The notes: generated by a model from the letters alone, not told the origin. Counted from the stretch's first letter, positions 16,590 through 24,549 are shown. The stretch is 64,000 bases of DNA from Cellulomonas shaoxiangyii (GCF_004798685.1 NZ_CP039291.1:3720001-3784000), one strand, 5' to 3'. Numbers and translations are program-made.

Positions 16590-17285
16590 TCACCGGCCTG
16601 CGGGGCTCCGGGTGGACGCGCCGTGCACGGTGAGCCGCAGGACGTCGCCGTCGGCCGTGACGCGGACCCGGCCGGGGGCGTCGACGAGGACGTCCGCACC
16701 GGCGGCGCGCAGGTCGTCCGGCGCGTGCGTGCCGAGCACGCCGACGACCCGCAGTCCCGCCGCGCGGGCCGACCGGACGCCGTCGGGCGTGTCCTCGAGC
16801 GCGACGGCGTCGACCGGGTCGACGCCGACCAGCTCCGCCCCCCGCAGGTACGGCTGCGGGTGCGGCTTGCCGCACTCGACGTCCTCGGCCGTGACGAACA
16901 CGGCGGGGACGGGCAGGCCGGCGCCGCGCAGCCGGGCGGTCAGGATCTCCCGGCGGCCGGACGTGACGCAGCCCCACGCGCCGTCGGGCAGGCTCCCCAG
17001 CAGGTCGGCCGCGCCGGGCAGCGCCCGCACCAGGTGGGCGGTGCCGACCGACGCGCGCAGCGACGCGTCCAGCGCGTGGGCGCGGTCCTCGGGCGCGAAG
17101 AACTCCTCCGCCACCTCGGTGGCGCGCCGGGCGAGCGCGGCCGCCGCGACCGTGCCGGCGTCCGCGCCCAGCTCCTGCGCCACCGCGGACCACGCCGCGC
17201 GCACCGACTCCGCCGAGTCGACGAGCGTCCCGTCGACGTCCAGCAGCAGCGCACGGCACGTCCACGTCACGAGGGAGCCATCCAC
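16590..17285 (-). CDS. HAD-superfamily sugar-phosphate phosphatase
   Basis: This is a protein of about 231 residues with motif I LLLDVDGTLVDS (nucleophile Asp), motif II as VTSGR, Lys in ECGKPHPQPYLRGAELVG and the acidic motif IV VALEDTPDGVRSARAAG. The helical cap after motif I is of the beta-phosphoglucomutase / 2-deoxyglucose-6-phosphate phosphatase type. The GTG at 17285 is taken as the start. A GTG at 17270 is also possible, and the open frame continues to an ATG at 17360 with no family-like residues. The substrate is probably a small sugar phosphate. Confidence 0.85.
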   Translation of the reverse strand: MDGSLVTWTCRALLLDVDGTLVDSAESVRAAWSAVAQELGADAGTVAAAALARRATEVAEEFFAPEDRAHALDASLRASVGTAHLVRALPGAADLLGSLPDGAWGCVTSGRREILTARLRGAGLPVPAVFVTAEDVECGKPHPQPYLRGAELVGVDPVDAVALEDTPDGVRSARAAGLRVVGVLGTHAPDDLRAAGADVLVDAPGRVRVTADGDVLRLTVHGASTRSPAGR

Positions 17286-17366
17286 CCCCCGATCCCAGCA
17301 CACCGACGCCCCACGGGCCCGCGCCCACCCCGCTCGCCCCCTCCCCGCCGAGTTCGTCACTCCGGT

Positions 17367-17420
17367 GCCGAGTTCGGTGGGTACGACCGGCGAGCTCGAT
17401 GCCGAACCACCGAGCTCGGC
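17367..17420. repeat. Intergenic palindrome (CCGAG-type)
   Basis: The arms GCCGAGTTCGGTGG and CCACCGAGCTCGGC pair over 14 positions with a single G-T wobble, around a 26-base loop that holds a further partial palindrome. It is the main content of the 172-base gap between two genes read in the same direction. It may act as terminator for the MFS gene side or be a mobile palindrome; similar core words recur in the hairpin at 21732. Confidence 0.7.
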
Positions 17421-17457
17421 GGCGGGTGTGGTGGCGGGACGGGGACGCGGGGTGCCG

Positions 17458-18726
17458 TCAGGTCACCGGGTCGGTGACCTGGGACGTGACGACGGGCGGG
17501 CGCAGCTGCACCGCGGTCGTCACGGCGACGAGCACGACGAGGACCCCCGCGAGCCCGCCGAACCCGAGGAGCGTCAGCACCGGGCCGGCCAGGGCGCCGC
17601 CGACGGCTCCCGCCAGGCTCATCAGCGCGTCGGACACGCCCTGCAGCGCGGGCCGCCGCGCGGGCTCGACGGCCGTCACGACGAGCGCGGACCCCGCGAC
17701 CGTCGACGCCGACCAGCCCAGGCCCAGCAGCACCAGCGCGACGACGACCGCGATGTGCGACTCGGCGCCGACGAGCACGAGCAGCAGCGACGCGAGCAGC
17801 AGCGCCTGGCCGACGAGCACCACCTGCCGCCGTCCCCAGCGGTCCGCGAGGTACCCGAACACGGGCGACAGCGCGAACATCCCGGCGACGTGCAGGCTGA
17901 TCGTCAGGCCGACCGCCGTCATGGTGGCGCCGTGGCCGGTCAGGTGCACGGGCGTCATGCTCATGAGCGCGACCATGACGGCGTGGCTCAGCGCCACCGT
18001 GAGCACGGCGCGGCGTGCGGGCGGGCTCTCCCGCAGCACCCGCAGCCCACCGGCACGCGGCGCCGGTGAGGTGTCCGCGGGGGTGCGCGCGGCGTCGTCG
18101 GCCGCCGCCGTGAGCAGCGGGTCCGGTCGCAGGCCGACCAGGTAGACCAGCGCGCCGACGGCCTGCGCGACGGCCGCGATGACGAACCCTCCCGCCAGCG
18201 GCGGCACGCCCAGCGCCCGGCCCAGGTCCTCCCCCGGCTCGTACAGGTTGGGCCCCACGACCGCGCCGACGGTCGTCGCCCACACGACGAGCGACAGGTC
18301 ACGGGCCCGCGCGTCCGGCGCGGCCAGGTCGGTGGCGGCGAACCGCGCCTGCAGGTTCAGCGAGGTCGCGGCACCGACCAGCAGGACGCCGAGCAGCAGC
18401 GGCAGGAGCGCGCCCGCGACCGCCGCGACGACCACGACGAGGCTGCCGAGCACCGCGACGACCGCGCCCGTGGTCAGCGACACGCGCCGGCCCCGGCGCA
18501 GGGCGAGGGTCGCCAACGGCACCGAGAGCAGCGCGGCACCCAGCGTGCCCATGGTCGCCGACATGCCGGACCACGCCGGCGAGCCGGCGACCTCCGCGAC
18601 GAGCAGCGCCCCCAGGCCGAGCGCGGCGCCCGTGCCGAGCCCGCCGAGCACCTGCCCGGCCGCGAGGACCCGCACGACGCGCCCCTGCAGGCGGCGGCGG
18701 TCGGGCGTGGTGGCGGGCTGCGGCAC
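17458..18726 (-). CDS. MFS transporter
   Basis: This 422-residue membrane protein has twelve hydrophobic segments and the two-halves arrangement of the major facilitator superfamily. It shows FGYLADRWGRRQVVLVGQAL, the GxxxDRxGRR loop between helices 2 and 3 of the second half, and a counterpart LATLALRRGRRVSLTTGAVV in the first half. This is the DHA/multidrug type often found as single genes in soil actinobacteria. It starts at GTG 18726 with GAGGAG 5 bases before it. The substrate is unknown. Confidence 0.9.
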   Translation of the reverse strand: MPQPATTPDRRRLQGRVVRVLAAGQVLGGLGTGAALGLGALLVAEVAGSPAWSGMSATMGTLGAALLSVPLATLALRRGRRVSLTTGAVVAVLGSLVVVVAAVAGALLPLLLGVLLVGAATSLNLQARFAATDLAAPDARARDLSLVVWATTVGAVVGPNLYEPGEDLGRALGVPPLAGGFVIAAVAQAVGALVYLVGLRPDPLLTAAADDAARTPADTSPAPRAGGLRVLRESPPARRAVLTVALSHAVMVALMSMTPVHLTGHGATMTAVGLTISLHVAGMFALSPVFGYLADRWGRRQVVLVGQALLLASLLLVLVGAESHIAVVVALVLLGLGWSASTVAGSALVVTAVEPARRPALQGVSDALMSLAGAVGGALAGPVLTLLGFGGLAGVLVVLVAVTTAVQLRPPVVTSQVTDPVT

Positions 18727-18819
18727 GGGTGCTCCTCGGGGTGGGCCGGGGCTCGCGGCCCGGGTGGGCGGACGCCCGCGACCGCCAGGATGGCAGGCGG
18801 GACGGCCCCCGCCGAAGCG

Positions 18820-19644
18820 TCAGGCGAGGTCCACGTACACGTCGAGCCCGCCGACCTCGGTGAACCCCAGCCGCGCGTACACGCGTGCGGCCGCGTCGGT
18901 GTCGGGGTGCAGGTGCGCGAGCCGGGCACCGGCGCCCGCCGCGCGGTGCAGCAACCAGGCCGACACGGCTGCGCCGACGCCCCGCCGGCGTGCCGCGGGC
19001 AGCACGGCGACGCCCGCCAGGTACGCGGCCGGCCCCGCGCGGCCGTCCGAGCGCAGCGTGTACGCGGTGGCGACCGGGTCGCCGTCGAGCTGCGCGAGCG
19101 CGACGGTCGTGCGCGAGGCGGTCAGGTGCGGGCGGATCCACGGCTCCTCGCCGGCCGGGTCGCCGTCGAAGGCGATGGCGTCGACGTGCAGCACCGCGTC
19201 GAGGTCGGCCGGTCCGGCGGCGCGCACGTGCAGGCCCGGGACGTCCGGCGCGGTGGCGAGGTCACCGAGGTGCAGCAGCATGAGGCGCTTCGTGAACAGC
19301 CGCCGCCCGTGGGGCCACGGCGCGCCCGCCGGCACGCGCACGCCCCACGGCACGCCCCGTCGCGCGTACCAGCGGCGGACGGCGTCGACGTCGACGCGCG
19401 CGGGGTCGGTGACGTCCGCGTTGTTCCACTGCGCGTGCGGCAGGCCGCTGGCCATGAGGCGGACGCCGGGCAGCTCCGCGGCCGCGCCGCCCGTGCCCGC
19501 ACGCAGCAGCCCGTGCTGCTGCCATGCGTCGGCGTGCGCCGTGCGCGCCAGGTCCGTGCCCGCCAGGCCCGCGCGTGCGGGCTCGGTTCGTGCACCGTCC
19601 GTACGTGCGGGATCCGTGCCTGGACCGGTCGATGTCACACCCAT
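18820..19644 (-). CDS. GNAT-family N-acetyltransferase
   Basis: This is a 274-residue protein. The first 35 residues are a low-complexity run (TDPAR/TDGAR/TEPAR repeats). An N-terminal degenerate acyltransferase half follows, and then a C-terminal GNAT domain with the acetyl-CoA loop VAVLPAARRRGVGAAVSAWL and the tail VYARLGFTEVGGLDVYVDLA. The ATG at 19644 is supported by AGGAG 6 bases upstream. Two fused GNAT halves are common in actinobacteria and rarely have known substrates. Confidence 0.85.
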   Translation of the reverse strand: MGVTSTGPGTDPARTDGARTEPARAGLAGTDLARTAHADAWQQHGLLRAGTGGAAAELPGVRLMASGLPHAQWNNADVTDPARVDVDAVRRWYARRGVPWGVRVPAGAPWPHGRRLFTKRLMLLHLGDLATAPDVPGLHVRAAGPADLDAVLHVDAIAFDGDPAGEEPWIRPHLTASRTTVALAQLDGDPVATAYTLRSDGRAGPAAYLAGVAVLPAARRRGVGAAVSAWLLHRAAGAGARLAHLHPDTDAAARVYARLGFTEVGGLDVYVDLA

Positions 19645-19680
19645 CCCCGGCTCCTTCCTCCCCGGCACCCTCGGACCCTG

Positions 19681-19748
19681 GCCTCCGTGCCAGCGCCTCC
19701 GTGCCGCGCGCCTCCGTGCCGGCGCCCCGTGCCCCGTGCCTCCGTGCC
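19681..19748. repeat. Four copies of GCCTCCGTGCC upstream of the GNAT gene
   Basis: The 11-mer occurs exactly at 19681, 19695, 19710 and 19738, with related CCGTGCC words between, in the 368-base region (19645-20012) between the divergent GNAT and CE15 genes. The spacing of 14, 15 and 28 bases is irregular. It may be slippage-derived or a cluster of regulator half-sites. Confidence 0.7.
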
Positions 19749-19854
19749 CGGCGCCTCCGCCTCGCACGCCCCCGAGCATGCCGACCGCGCGCCGCGCCGT
19801 GCCGCTCATTTCCGGCGCCGCACCGTCACGGGCGCGCCCGGTGCGACCCCGCGG

Positions 19855-19865
19855 CAAAAGTTTCG
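19855..19865. promoter_or_regulatory. Upstream CGAAANTTTCG-like operator
   Basis: CAAAAGTTTCG differs at one position from the CGAAANTTTCG palindrome known in front of actinobacterial xylanase genes. It lies upstream of the predicted -35 box of the CE15 gene and exactly 100 bases before a second copy. Confidence 0.5.
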
Positions 19866-19882
19866 CTAAAGGGTTCGCGCGA

Positions 19883-19911
19883 TTGATCTGCGCCGGGACC
19901 CTCCGGACAGT
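19883..19911 (+). promoter_or_regulatory. Promoter of the CE15 glucuronoyl esterase gene
   Basis: TTGATC at 19883-19888 and GACAGT at 19906-19911 are spaced by 17 bases, in the only moderately A/T-rich patch of this intergenic region. It is flanked on both sides by CGAAANTTTCG-like sites. Confidence 0.5.
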
Positions 19912-19954
19912 GGGCACGAGTGCCGTCGGGACCCGTCCCGATCGCGCGGCGGAG

Positions 19955-19965
19955 CGGAAGTTTCG
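19955..19965. promoter_or_regulatory. Downstream CGAAANTTTCG-like operator
   Basis: CGGAAGTTTCG is again one mismatch from the palindrome and lies about 45 bases after the -10 box in the mRNA leader. With the copy at 19855 it brackets the promoter, an arrangement suited to repression by looping. Confidence 0.5.
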
Positions 19966-20012
19966 ACCCAACGACGGGCCGCGACCTGCTCCCACCCCGG
20001 AGGGAGACACTC

Positions 20013-21716
20013 GTGACCACACCCCGCCACCCGTCCCGCAGGACGGCGGTCCGCTCGGCGGTCGTCGTCCTGGCGGTGGCCGCCCTGACGACCGCCTCGG
20101 TCGTGACCGACGTCGGCACCGCGGCGCCGGCGCAGGCCGCGCCGTTCGCGTCGGCGGTCGAGAACGAGGGCGCCGACTGCGCCGTGCCGACGCTGCCCGA
20201 CGCCGGCGCCCTGCCCACGAACGCACAGCTGCCCGACCCGTTCCGCCGGCTCGACGGCTCGCGCATCGCGACCAAGGCCGACTGGCGCTGCCAGCGCGAG
20301 CTCACGCGCCGGCTCGCCGAGAAGTTCGTCTACGGCGAGAAGCCGGCGAGGCCCGCGAGCGTCACCGGCACGGTGAGCAGCACCAGCATCACCGTGACCA
20401 CCTCCCACCAGGGCCGCAGCTCGAGCTTCTCGGCGAAGGTCGAGCTGCCCAGCGGCACCGGCCCGTTCCCGGCCGTCGTCGTCTACGGCGGGTTCGGCGC
20501 GGACACCGCCGCGATCAAGGCCGCCGGCGCCGCCGTCATCAGCTACGACCCGTACACGGTCGGGCGCGAGGGCACGGGCCGCGCCACCAAGCAGGGCGCG
20601 TTCTACACGCTGTACGGCGCGCAGAGCCAGACCGGCCTGCTCATGGCGTGGGCGTGGGGCGTCAGCCGGATCATCGACGTCATCGGCCAGTCCGGCGGGA
20701 CGGTCCTCAAGGCCGACGCGACCGGCGTCACCGGCTGCTCACGCTTCGGCAAGGGCGCGTTCGTCGCCGGCGCCTTCGACCAGCGCATCGCGCTCACCAT
20801 GCCGATCGAGTCCGGCAGCGCCGGCGTGCCGATCTTCCGCGGCATCCCCGGCGAGGGCGCCCAGAGCCTGAGCAGCGCGTACGGCGAGCAGCCGTGGCTG
20901 GGCGACGCGTTCGGGTCGTTCACGAGCAGCCCGAACCGCCTGCCGATCGACACGCACCAGGTCGTGGGGCTCGTGGCGCCGCGCGGGCTGCTCATCATGG
21001 ACAACCCGCACATCGCCAACCTCGGCCCGCGCTCGGCGAGCGTCGCCGCGCTCGGCGGCGCGGAGGTCTACAAGGCGCTCGGCGCGGGCCAGAACATCTC
21101 CTACTGGTCCGACGTGCAGGACGGCTCGCACTGCGCCAACCGCCCCGAGTGGCGCACGCCCATCCAGCAGCACGTGCAGAAGTACCTCGTCGGCACGGGC
21201 ACCGCCCCCGGCGCGATCCGGATCTCCAGCCGCGCGCAGGGACGCCTCGCCGACTGGGCGTCGTGGTCGACGCCGACGCTGACGGACGGCCCGGGCACCA
21301 CCCCAACGCCCACGCCCACGCCCACGGTCTCCCCCACGCCGACCGTGTCGCCCACGCCGACGCCCTCCCCGACGCCGACGGTCTCGCCCACGCCGACCGC
21401 CACGCCGACGCCCACGCCCTCCCCGACGCAGCAGCCCGGCGGCGCGTGCTCGGCGAGCGTCTCCGTCAACCAGTGGAACGGCGGGTTCGTCGCCACCGTG
21501 CGGGTCACGGCCGGCGCCGCGGCGCTGAGCCGGTGGACCGTCGGCGTCACGCTGCCGGCGGGCGCGGCGGTCACCAACGCGTGGAACGCGTCGGTGAACG
21601 GCACGCGGTTCTCGAACGCCGCCTGGAACGGGTCGGTGAGCGCGGGCGGGAGCACCGAGTTCGGGTTCCAGGGCACGGGCAGCGCGAGCGGCCTGACGGC
21701 GACCTGCTCGGGCTGA
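20013..21716 (+). CDS. Secreted CE15 glucuronoyl methylesterase with CBM2
   Basis: This is a 567-residue exported protein with a signal peptide to about residue 43 (ending AAPAQAAP). The CE15 catalytic domain (about 55-420) has nucleophile S243 in GVTGCSRFGKGAF, E266 in MPIESGSAG and H373 in DGSHCANRPEW, the Ser-Glu-His triad of bacterial CE15 enzymes. They cleave the ester between glucuronoxylan and lignin. A Pro/Thr/Ser linker (about 430-470) joins a C-terminal family-2 cellulose-binding module (VNQWNGGFVATVRVT; NAAWNGSVSAGGSTEFGFQG). The GTG start at 20013 has GGAGGGAG 7 bases upstream. It acts outside the cell on lignocellulose. Confidence 0.92.
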   Translation: MTTPRHPSRRTAVRSAVVVLAVAALTTASVVTDVGTAAPAQAAPFASAVENEGADCAVPTLPDAGALPTNAQLPDPFRRLDGSRIATKADWRCQRELTRRLAEKFVYGEKPARPASVTGTVSSTSITVTTSHQGRSSSFSAKVELPSGTGPFPAVVVYGGFGADTAAIKAAGAAVISYDPYTVGREGTGRATKQGAFYTLYGAQSQTGLLMAWAWGVSRIIDVIGQSGGTVLKADATGVTGCSRFGKGAFVAGAFDQRIALTMPIESGSAGVPIFRGIPGEGAQSLSSAYGEQPWLGDAFGSFTSSPNRLPIDTHQVVGLVAPRGLLIMDNPHIANLGPRSASVAALGGAEVYKALGAGQNISYWSDVQDGSHCANRPEWRTPIQQHVQKYLVGTGTAPGAIRISSRAQGRLADWASWSTPTLTDGPGTTPTPTPTPTVSPTPTVSPTPTPSPTPTVSPTPTATPTPTPSPTQQPGGACSASVSVNQWNGGFVATVRVTAGAAALSRWTVGVTLPAGAAVTNAWNASVNGTRFSNAAWNGSVSAGGSTEFGFQGTGSASGLTATCSG

Positions 21717-21731
21717 CCGGCGCCCGCCGCA

Positions 21732-21809
21732 CCGCCGAGATCGCCGGTCCGACGCCGAGGTCGCCGCTCGCAGGAGGCGACCTCGGTGCGGAACCGGCGA
21801 TCTCGGCGG
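21732..21809. terminator. Long nested hairpin, terminator of the CE15 gene
   Basis: The outer arms CCGCCGAGATCGCCGGTCCG (21732-21751) and its complement ending at 21809 pair over 20 positions with one bulged A. Inside them CGCCGAGGTCGCC pairs with GGCGACCTCGGTG. The total stem is about 33 bp around a 10-base loop, 15 bases after the esterase stop codon. Confidence 0.8.
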
Positions 21810-21870
21810 GAGGGCGGGAGGGCGGGGCGGGAGGGCGAGGCGGGAGGGCGAGGCGGGAGGGCGGTGGTGG
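21808..21870 (+). other. G-quadruplex-forming tract
   Basis: More than eight runs of three or four G on the plus strand are separated mostly by single A or C (GGGAGGGCGGGAGGGCGGGG and onward), with a repeated GGGAGGGCGAGGC unit. It begins where the hairpin of the CE15 terminator ends and lies 87 bases before the lipoprotein start. Confidence 0.85.
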
Positions 21871-21956
21871 GCGCGTGGGCGTGCCGGGCGCCGCACGGCG
21901 CGCCACAGTGGGACATGACGGGCGTTCCGGACGCCCGCGACCGATCGGGGGACGAC

Positions 21957-22454
21957 GTGCGACACGGAGGACTCACCGCGGCGGCGGTGCTCGCGCTGGC
22001 GCTCTGCGCGGGCTGCGCCGACACCCCGGCCCCCGGCAGCGGCGGTCTGGAGACGTCCGCGGCCCCCACGCCCGACGACACGGCGTCGCCCACGGCGCAG
22101 GGCTCGGCGTCGCCGGGCCGCTCGGCGATCCCGAACGCGGCCGAGACCTCCTTCCCCGGTGCGCCGCAGGACGTGGAGTCGGAGGAGATCGCGGTGGCGC
22201 CCGATGACGACCCGCGCCGGTTCCGGCTCGTCACGTGGGGCAGCTCGACCTGCCCGACCCTGCCCGACGAGGTCGAGTGGGACGAGTCGGCCCAGGTCGT
22301 CCGCGTGACGCTCACGGACGCCACCGCCTACGGGGACGCCCCGTGCACGGCGGACATCGCACCCACGACGAGCGTCGTGGCCCTGCCGGACGGGGCCCCC
22401 GACGCGCCGGGGCTCGTGGTCGAGGTCGCCGGCGCGCGGCTCACGATCGACTGA
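21957..22454 (+). CDS. Small putative lipoprotein
   Basis: This is a 165-residue protein starting at GTG 21957 with a short signal peptide (HGGLTAAAVLALALCAGC) ending in a lipobox-like CAGC, so it is probably acylated at the following Cys and outside the cell. A Ser/Thr/Pro-rich linker follows, then a compact domain (RRFRLVTWGSSTCPTLPDEV, TADIAPTTSVVALPDGAP) with two cysteines that could pair. The open frame extends upstream through the G-rich tract, but that part is not protein-like. I do not recognise the domain. Confidence 0.7.
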   Translation: MRHGGLTAAAVLALALCAGCADTPAPGSGGLETSAAPTPDDTASPTAQGSASPGRSAIPNAAETSFPGAPQDVESEEIAVAPDDDPRRFRLVTWGSSTCPTLPDEVEWDESAQVVRVTLTDATAYGDAPCTADIAPTTSVVALPDGAPDAPGLVVEVAGARLTID

Positions 22455-22462
22455 CGGCGGCG

Positions 22463-23200
22463 TCAGGCGCCCGCGGGCACGTCCACCGCCGCGAGCGGCA
22501 CGTCCAGCCCCACCACGCCCAGCTCGACCCGCCGGATGCCGTCGCTCGGCACCGCGACCGACGCCCCCAGCCCGGCGGCCGTCCGGTCCCCCGTGCTCGT
22601 CCACGTGCCGACCACGGAGCGCCCGCCGTCCTCGTCGACGACGACGAGCTCGTACACGCCCTCCGCGAGCTCCGCCGCCGTGTACTCGCACCACCAGTCC
22701 AGCCGCGTGCCCCAGCCGGCGGCCGTGAGCGTCAGGTCGGCGGTCACACCGGACCCGCCGACGGGCGTCAGCGTCACGGTCCGCGCCTCGCCCGCGAGGA
22801 CGGGCGGCGCGGCCTGCTCACCACCCACGACCGCGGCGCCGCCGAGACCGCCCGCGACGACGAGCCCCGCCGCGGCGACGCCCAGCAGGGTGCGCACGCG
22901 GGTGCGCCGCCGCCGCGCGCGGCCCGCGAGCGCCGCCAGCGGCACGACCGGCGCGAGGCCGTCGTCGCCGGCGGCGTCCGCCGGCCCGGGAACAGCCGGC
23001 GCGGCCGGTGCCGCGGCCGTCGCGACGTCCCGCGGGACCGTGCCGAGCAGCCCGGGCATGCCGGCCAGCTCGGCCACGGCCTCCCGGCACGGGGCGCACA
23101 CGGCGAGGTGCTGCTCGTAGTCGCGGCGCTCGTCGGGGGCGAGCGCGCCGAGCACGTAGGCGGCGTCCCACTCGCGGTACGGGTCGGTGCCCGGGTTCAT
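22463..23200 (-). CDS. Zinc-finger anti-sigma factor
   Basis: This is a 245-residue protein. The N-terminal zf-HC2 anti-sigma domain contains YEQHLAVCAPCREAVAEL with HxxxCxxC, one transmembrane helix lies near residue 100 (LLGVAAAGLVVAGGLGGAAV), and the C-terminal extracytoplasmic part is an RskA-like beta domain (ARTVTLTPVGGSGV; YELVVVDEDGGRSVVGTW). Its start overlaps the sigma stop by four bases (23197-23200), so the two are made together. It would hold the sigma factor at the membrane until an extracytoplasmic signal arrives. Confidence 0.92.
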   Translation of the reverse strand: MNPGTDPYREWDAAYVLGALAPDERRDYEQHLAVCAPCREAVAELAGMPGLLGTVPRDVATAAAPAAPAVPGPADAAGDDGLAPVVPLAALAGRARRRRTRVRTLLGVAAAGLVVAGGLGGAAVVGGEQAAPPVLAGEARTVTLTPVGGSGVTADLTLTAAGWGTRLDWWCEYTAAELAEGVYELVVVDEDGGRSVVGTWTSTGDRTAAGLGASVAVPSDGIRRVELGVVGLDVPLAAVDVPAGA

Positions 23201-23700
23201 GAGGACACTCCCTTCTCCTGGAGCGCGAGCCGCAGCGCGCGCAGCGCGTAGTGCAGGCGGGACTTCACGGTGCCCTGCGGCACGCCGTGCTCGTCCGCGA
23301 GCTCGGCGACCGAGCGGCCGCCGTAGTAGGCGCCGACGACGACGGCGCGGTGCTCGGGCGTCAGGCCCTCGAGCGCGTCGGCGACGAGCCACGCGTCGAG
23401 GACGCGCTGCGTGCCGTCCGGCGTCGGCGCGTCGGGGACGCGGTCGGTGGCGAGCTCGCGGCGGCGGTGGGCGCTGCGCACGTCGTCGACGACGAGGTTG
23501 CGCGCGACCGTGAACAGCCACGCCCGCACCGAGTTCTCCGTGCGCGTGAGCACCTCCGGGTGCCGCCACGCGCGCAGCAGGGTCTCCTGCACGACGTCCT
23601 GGGCGCGCGCGTCGTCGGTCATGCGCGCGACGTACCGGTGCAGCTCGGTCGCGTGCGCGGCGTGCACGGCACGCAGCAGCTCGTCGGCGTCGGCGGTCAT
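23197..23700 (-). CDS. ECF sigma factor (SigK/SigL-like)
   Basis: This 167-residue factor has region 2 (ELHRYVARMTDDARAQDVVQ, then ETLLRAWRHPEVLTRTENSV, RAWLFTVARNLVVDDVRSAH) and region 4 (LTPEHRAVVVGAYYGGRSVA, then ELADEHGVPQGTVKSRLHYA). It closely resembles the SigL/SigK group that is paired with membrane anti-sigma factors and often with a YceI or lipoprotein gene. The ATG at 23700 is chosen over one 15 bases upstream because GGGAGGAG is in place. It is second in the yceI-sigma-anti-sigma operon. Confidence 0.93.
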   Translation of the reverse strand: MTADADELLRAVHAAHATELHRYVARMTDDARAQDVVQETLLRAWRHPEVLTRTENSVRAWLFTVARNLVVDDVRSAHRRRELATDRVPDAPTPDGTQRVLDAWLVADALEGLTPEHRAVVVGAYYGGRSVAELADEHGVPQGTVKSRLHYALRALRLALQEKGVSS

Positions 23701-23711
23701 CGCTCCTCCCG

Positions 23712-24389
23712 TCACCCCGCGGCCGGGGCGAGGGCGAGGTCGAACTCGACCGTGCCGGTGTCCTCGACCTTGACGAAGCCGAGGTCGGGCGGGGTGATGC
23801 CGAAGTCCTCGAACGTGACGGGCACCGACCCCACCACCTGCACGGTGTCCCCCGCGGACGCGATCTGCGCGTCGACCGTCACGGGGCGCGTGACGTCCCG
23901 GACCGTCAGGTCGCCGACGAGCCGCGCGTCGGTCGCACCCGCGGTCAGCTCGGCCGGCTCCGTCAGCACGAACGTCGCCGTCGGGTAGGTCGCGACGTCG
24001 ATCGCGGTGCCGCGGAAGTAGTCGTCGCGGCGCTGCTGGTCGGTGGCGATGCTCGCCAGGTCGACCTCGACCGTCGCCTCGGTGAGCGCACCGCCGTCGA
24101 CCGTGACCCCGCCCGTGACCTGCTCCGTGCGGCCCGTGACGGTGACGTCCTCACCGCCCAGCACCTCCTCGAGCCGGTAGCCGGCGAAGGAGCCGTCGCC
24201 GACCGTCCACGTGCCGTCGAGCGTGGCCGGGTCGGGCAGGCCGCCGTCGGCCGCGGCCGCGTCGAGGGTCGGCGCCGCCTCGGCCACGACCGTGCTCTCG
24301 TAGATCCGCGGACCCACGACCGCACCCACGCCGGCCAGCACCCCCACCGCGACCCCCGCGCCCGTGAGCACCTTCGTCCGTCGCTGCAT
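23712..24389 (-). CDS. YceI-family protein
   Basis: This is a 225-residue protein with an N-terminal anchor (VLTGAGVAVGVLAGVGAVVG), then a YceI lipocalin-like barrel (GTWTVGDGSFAGYRLEEVLG; VTVDGGALTEATVEVDLASI; DDYFRGTAIDVATYPTATFV; GDLTVRDVTRPVTVDAQIAS; VGSVPVTFEDFGITPPDLGF). The fold binds isoprenoid quinone-like molecules in characterised members. It is exported and probably membrane-anchored. As first gene of the ECF operon, under an ECF-type promoter, it is the likely effector of this envelope-stress regulon. Confidence 0.93.
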   Translation of the reverse strand: MQRRTKVLTGAGVAVGVLAGVGAVVGPRIYESTVVAEAAPTLDAAAADGGLPDPATLDGTWTVGDGSFAGYRLEEVLGGEDVTVTGRTEQVTGGVTVDGGALTEATVEVDLASIATDQQRRDDYFRGTAIDVATYPTATFVLTEPAELTAGATDARLVGDLTVRDVTRPVTVDAQIASAGDTVQVVGSVPVTFEDFGITPPDLGFVKVEDTGTVEFDLALAPAAG

Positions 24390-24427
24390 GGTCCCGCCTC
24401 CTGCTGCCGTCGTGGGTACTCGTACAG

Positions 24428-24455
24428 GAGACGAGACGGCGGGCCCGGAGGTTCA
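24428..24455 (-). promoter_or_regulatory. ECF-type promoter of the yceI-sigma-anti-sigma operon
   Basis: On the minus strand TGAACC (24455-24450), a 16-base spacer and CGTCTC (24433-24428) match the ECF -35/-10 pattern in sequence and spacing. It lies 39 bases before the yceI ATG, so the sigma factor probably drives its own operon. Confidence 0.75.
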
Positions 24456-24549
24456 CCGGGGTGCGGGGCGGCACGCTCTCGCGGGCGTCGACCGACCGGG
24501 CCGCGCGCGTACGCCGAGCACGGTCGTCGCCGGGCCCGCGGGGTGTCGG

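Noticed and set aside
21808-21870. CRISPR array or satellite
   Set aside because: The repeated unit is short, irregular and has no spacers; base composition explains it better as a G-quadruplex tract.
21786-21956. Upstream extension of the lipoprotein frame through the G-rich tract
   Set aside because: Translating the quadruplex tract gives Arg/Gly repeats. The signal peptide and lipobox begin only at the GTG 21957.
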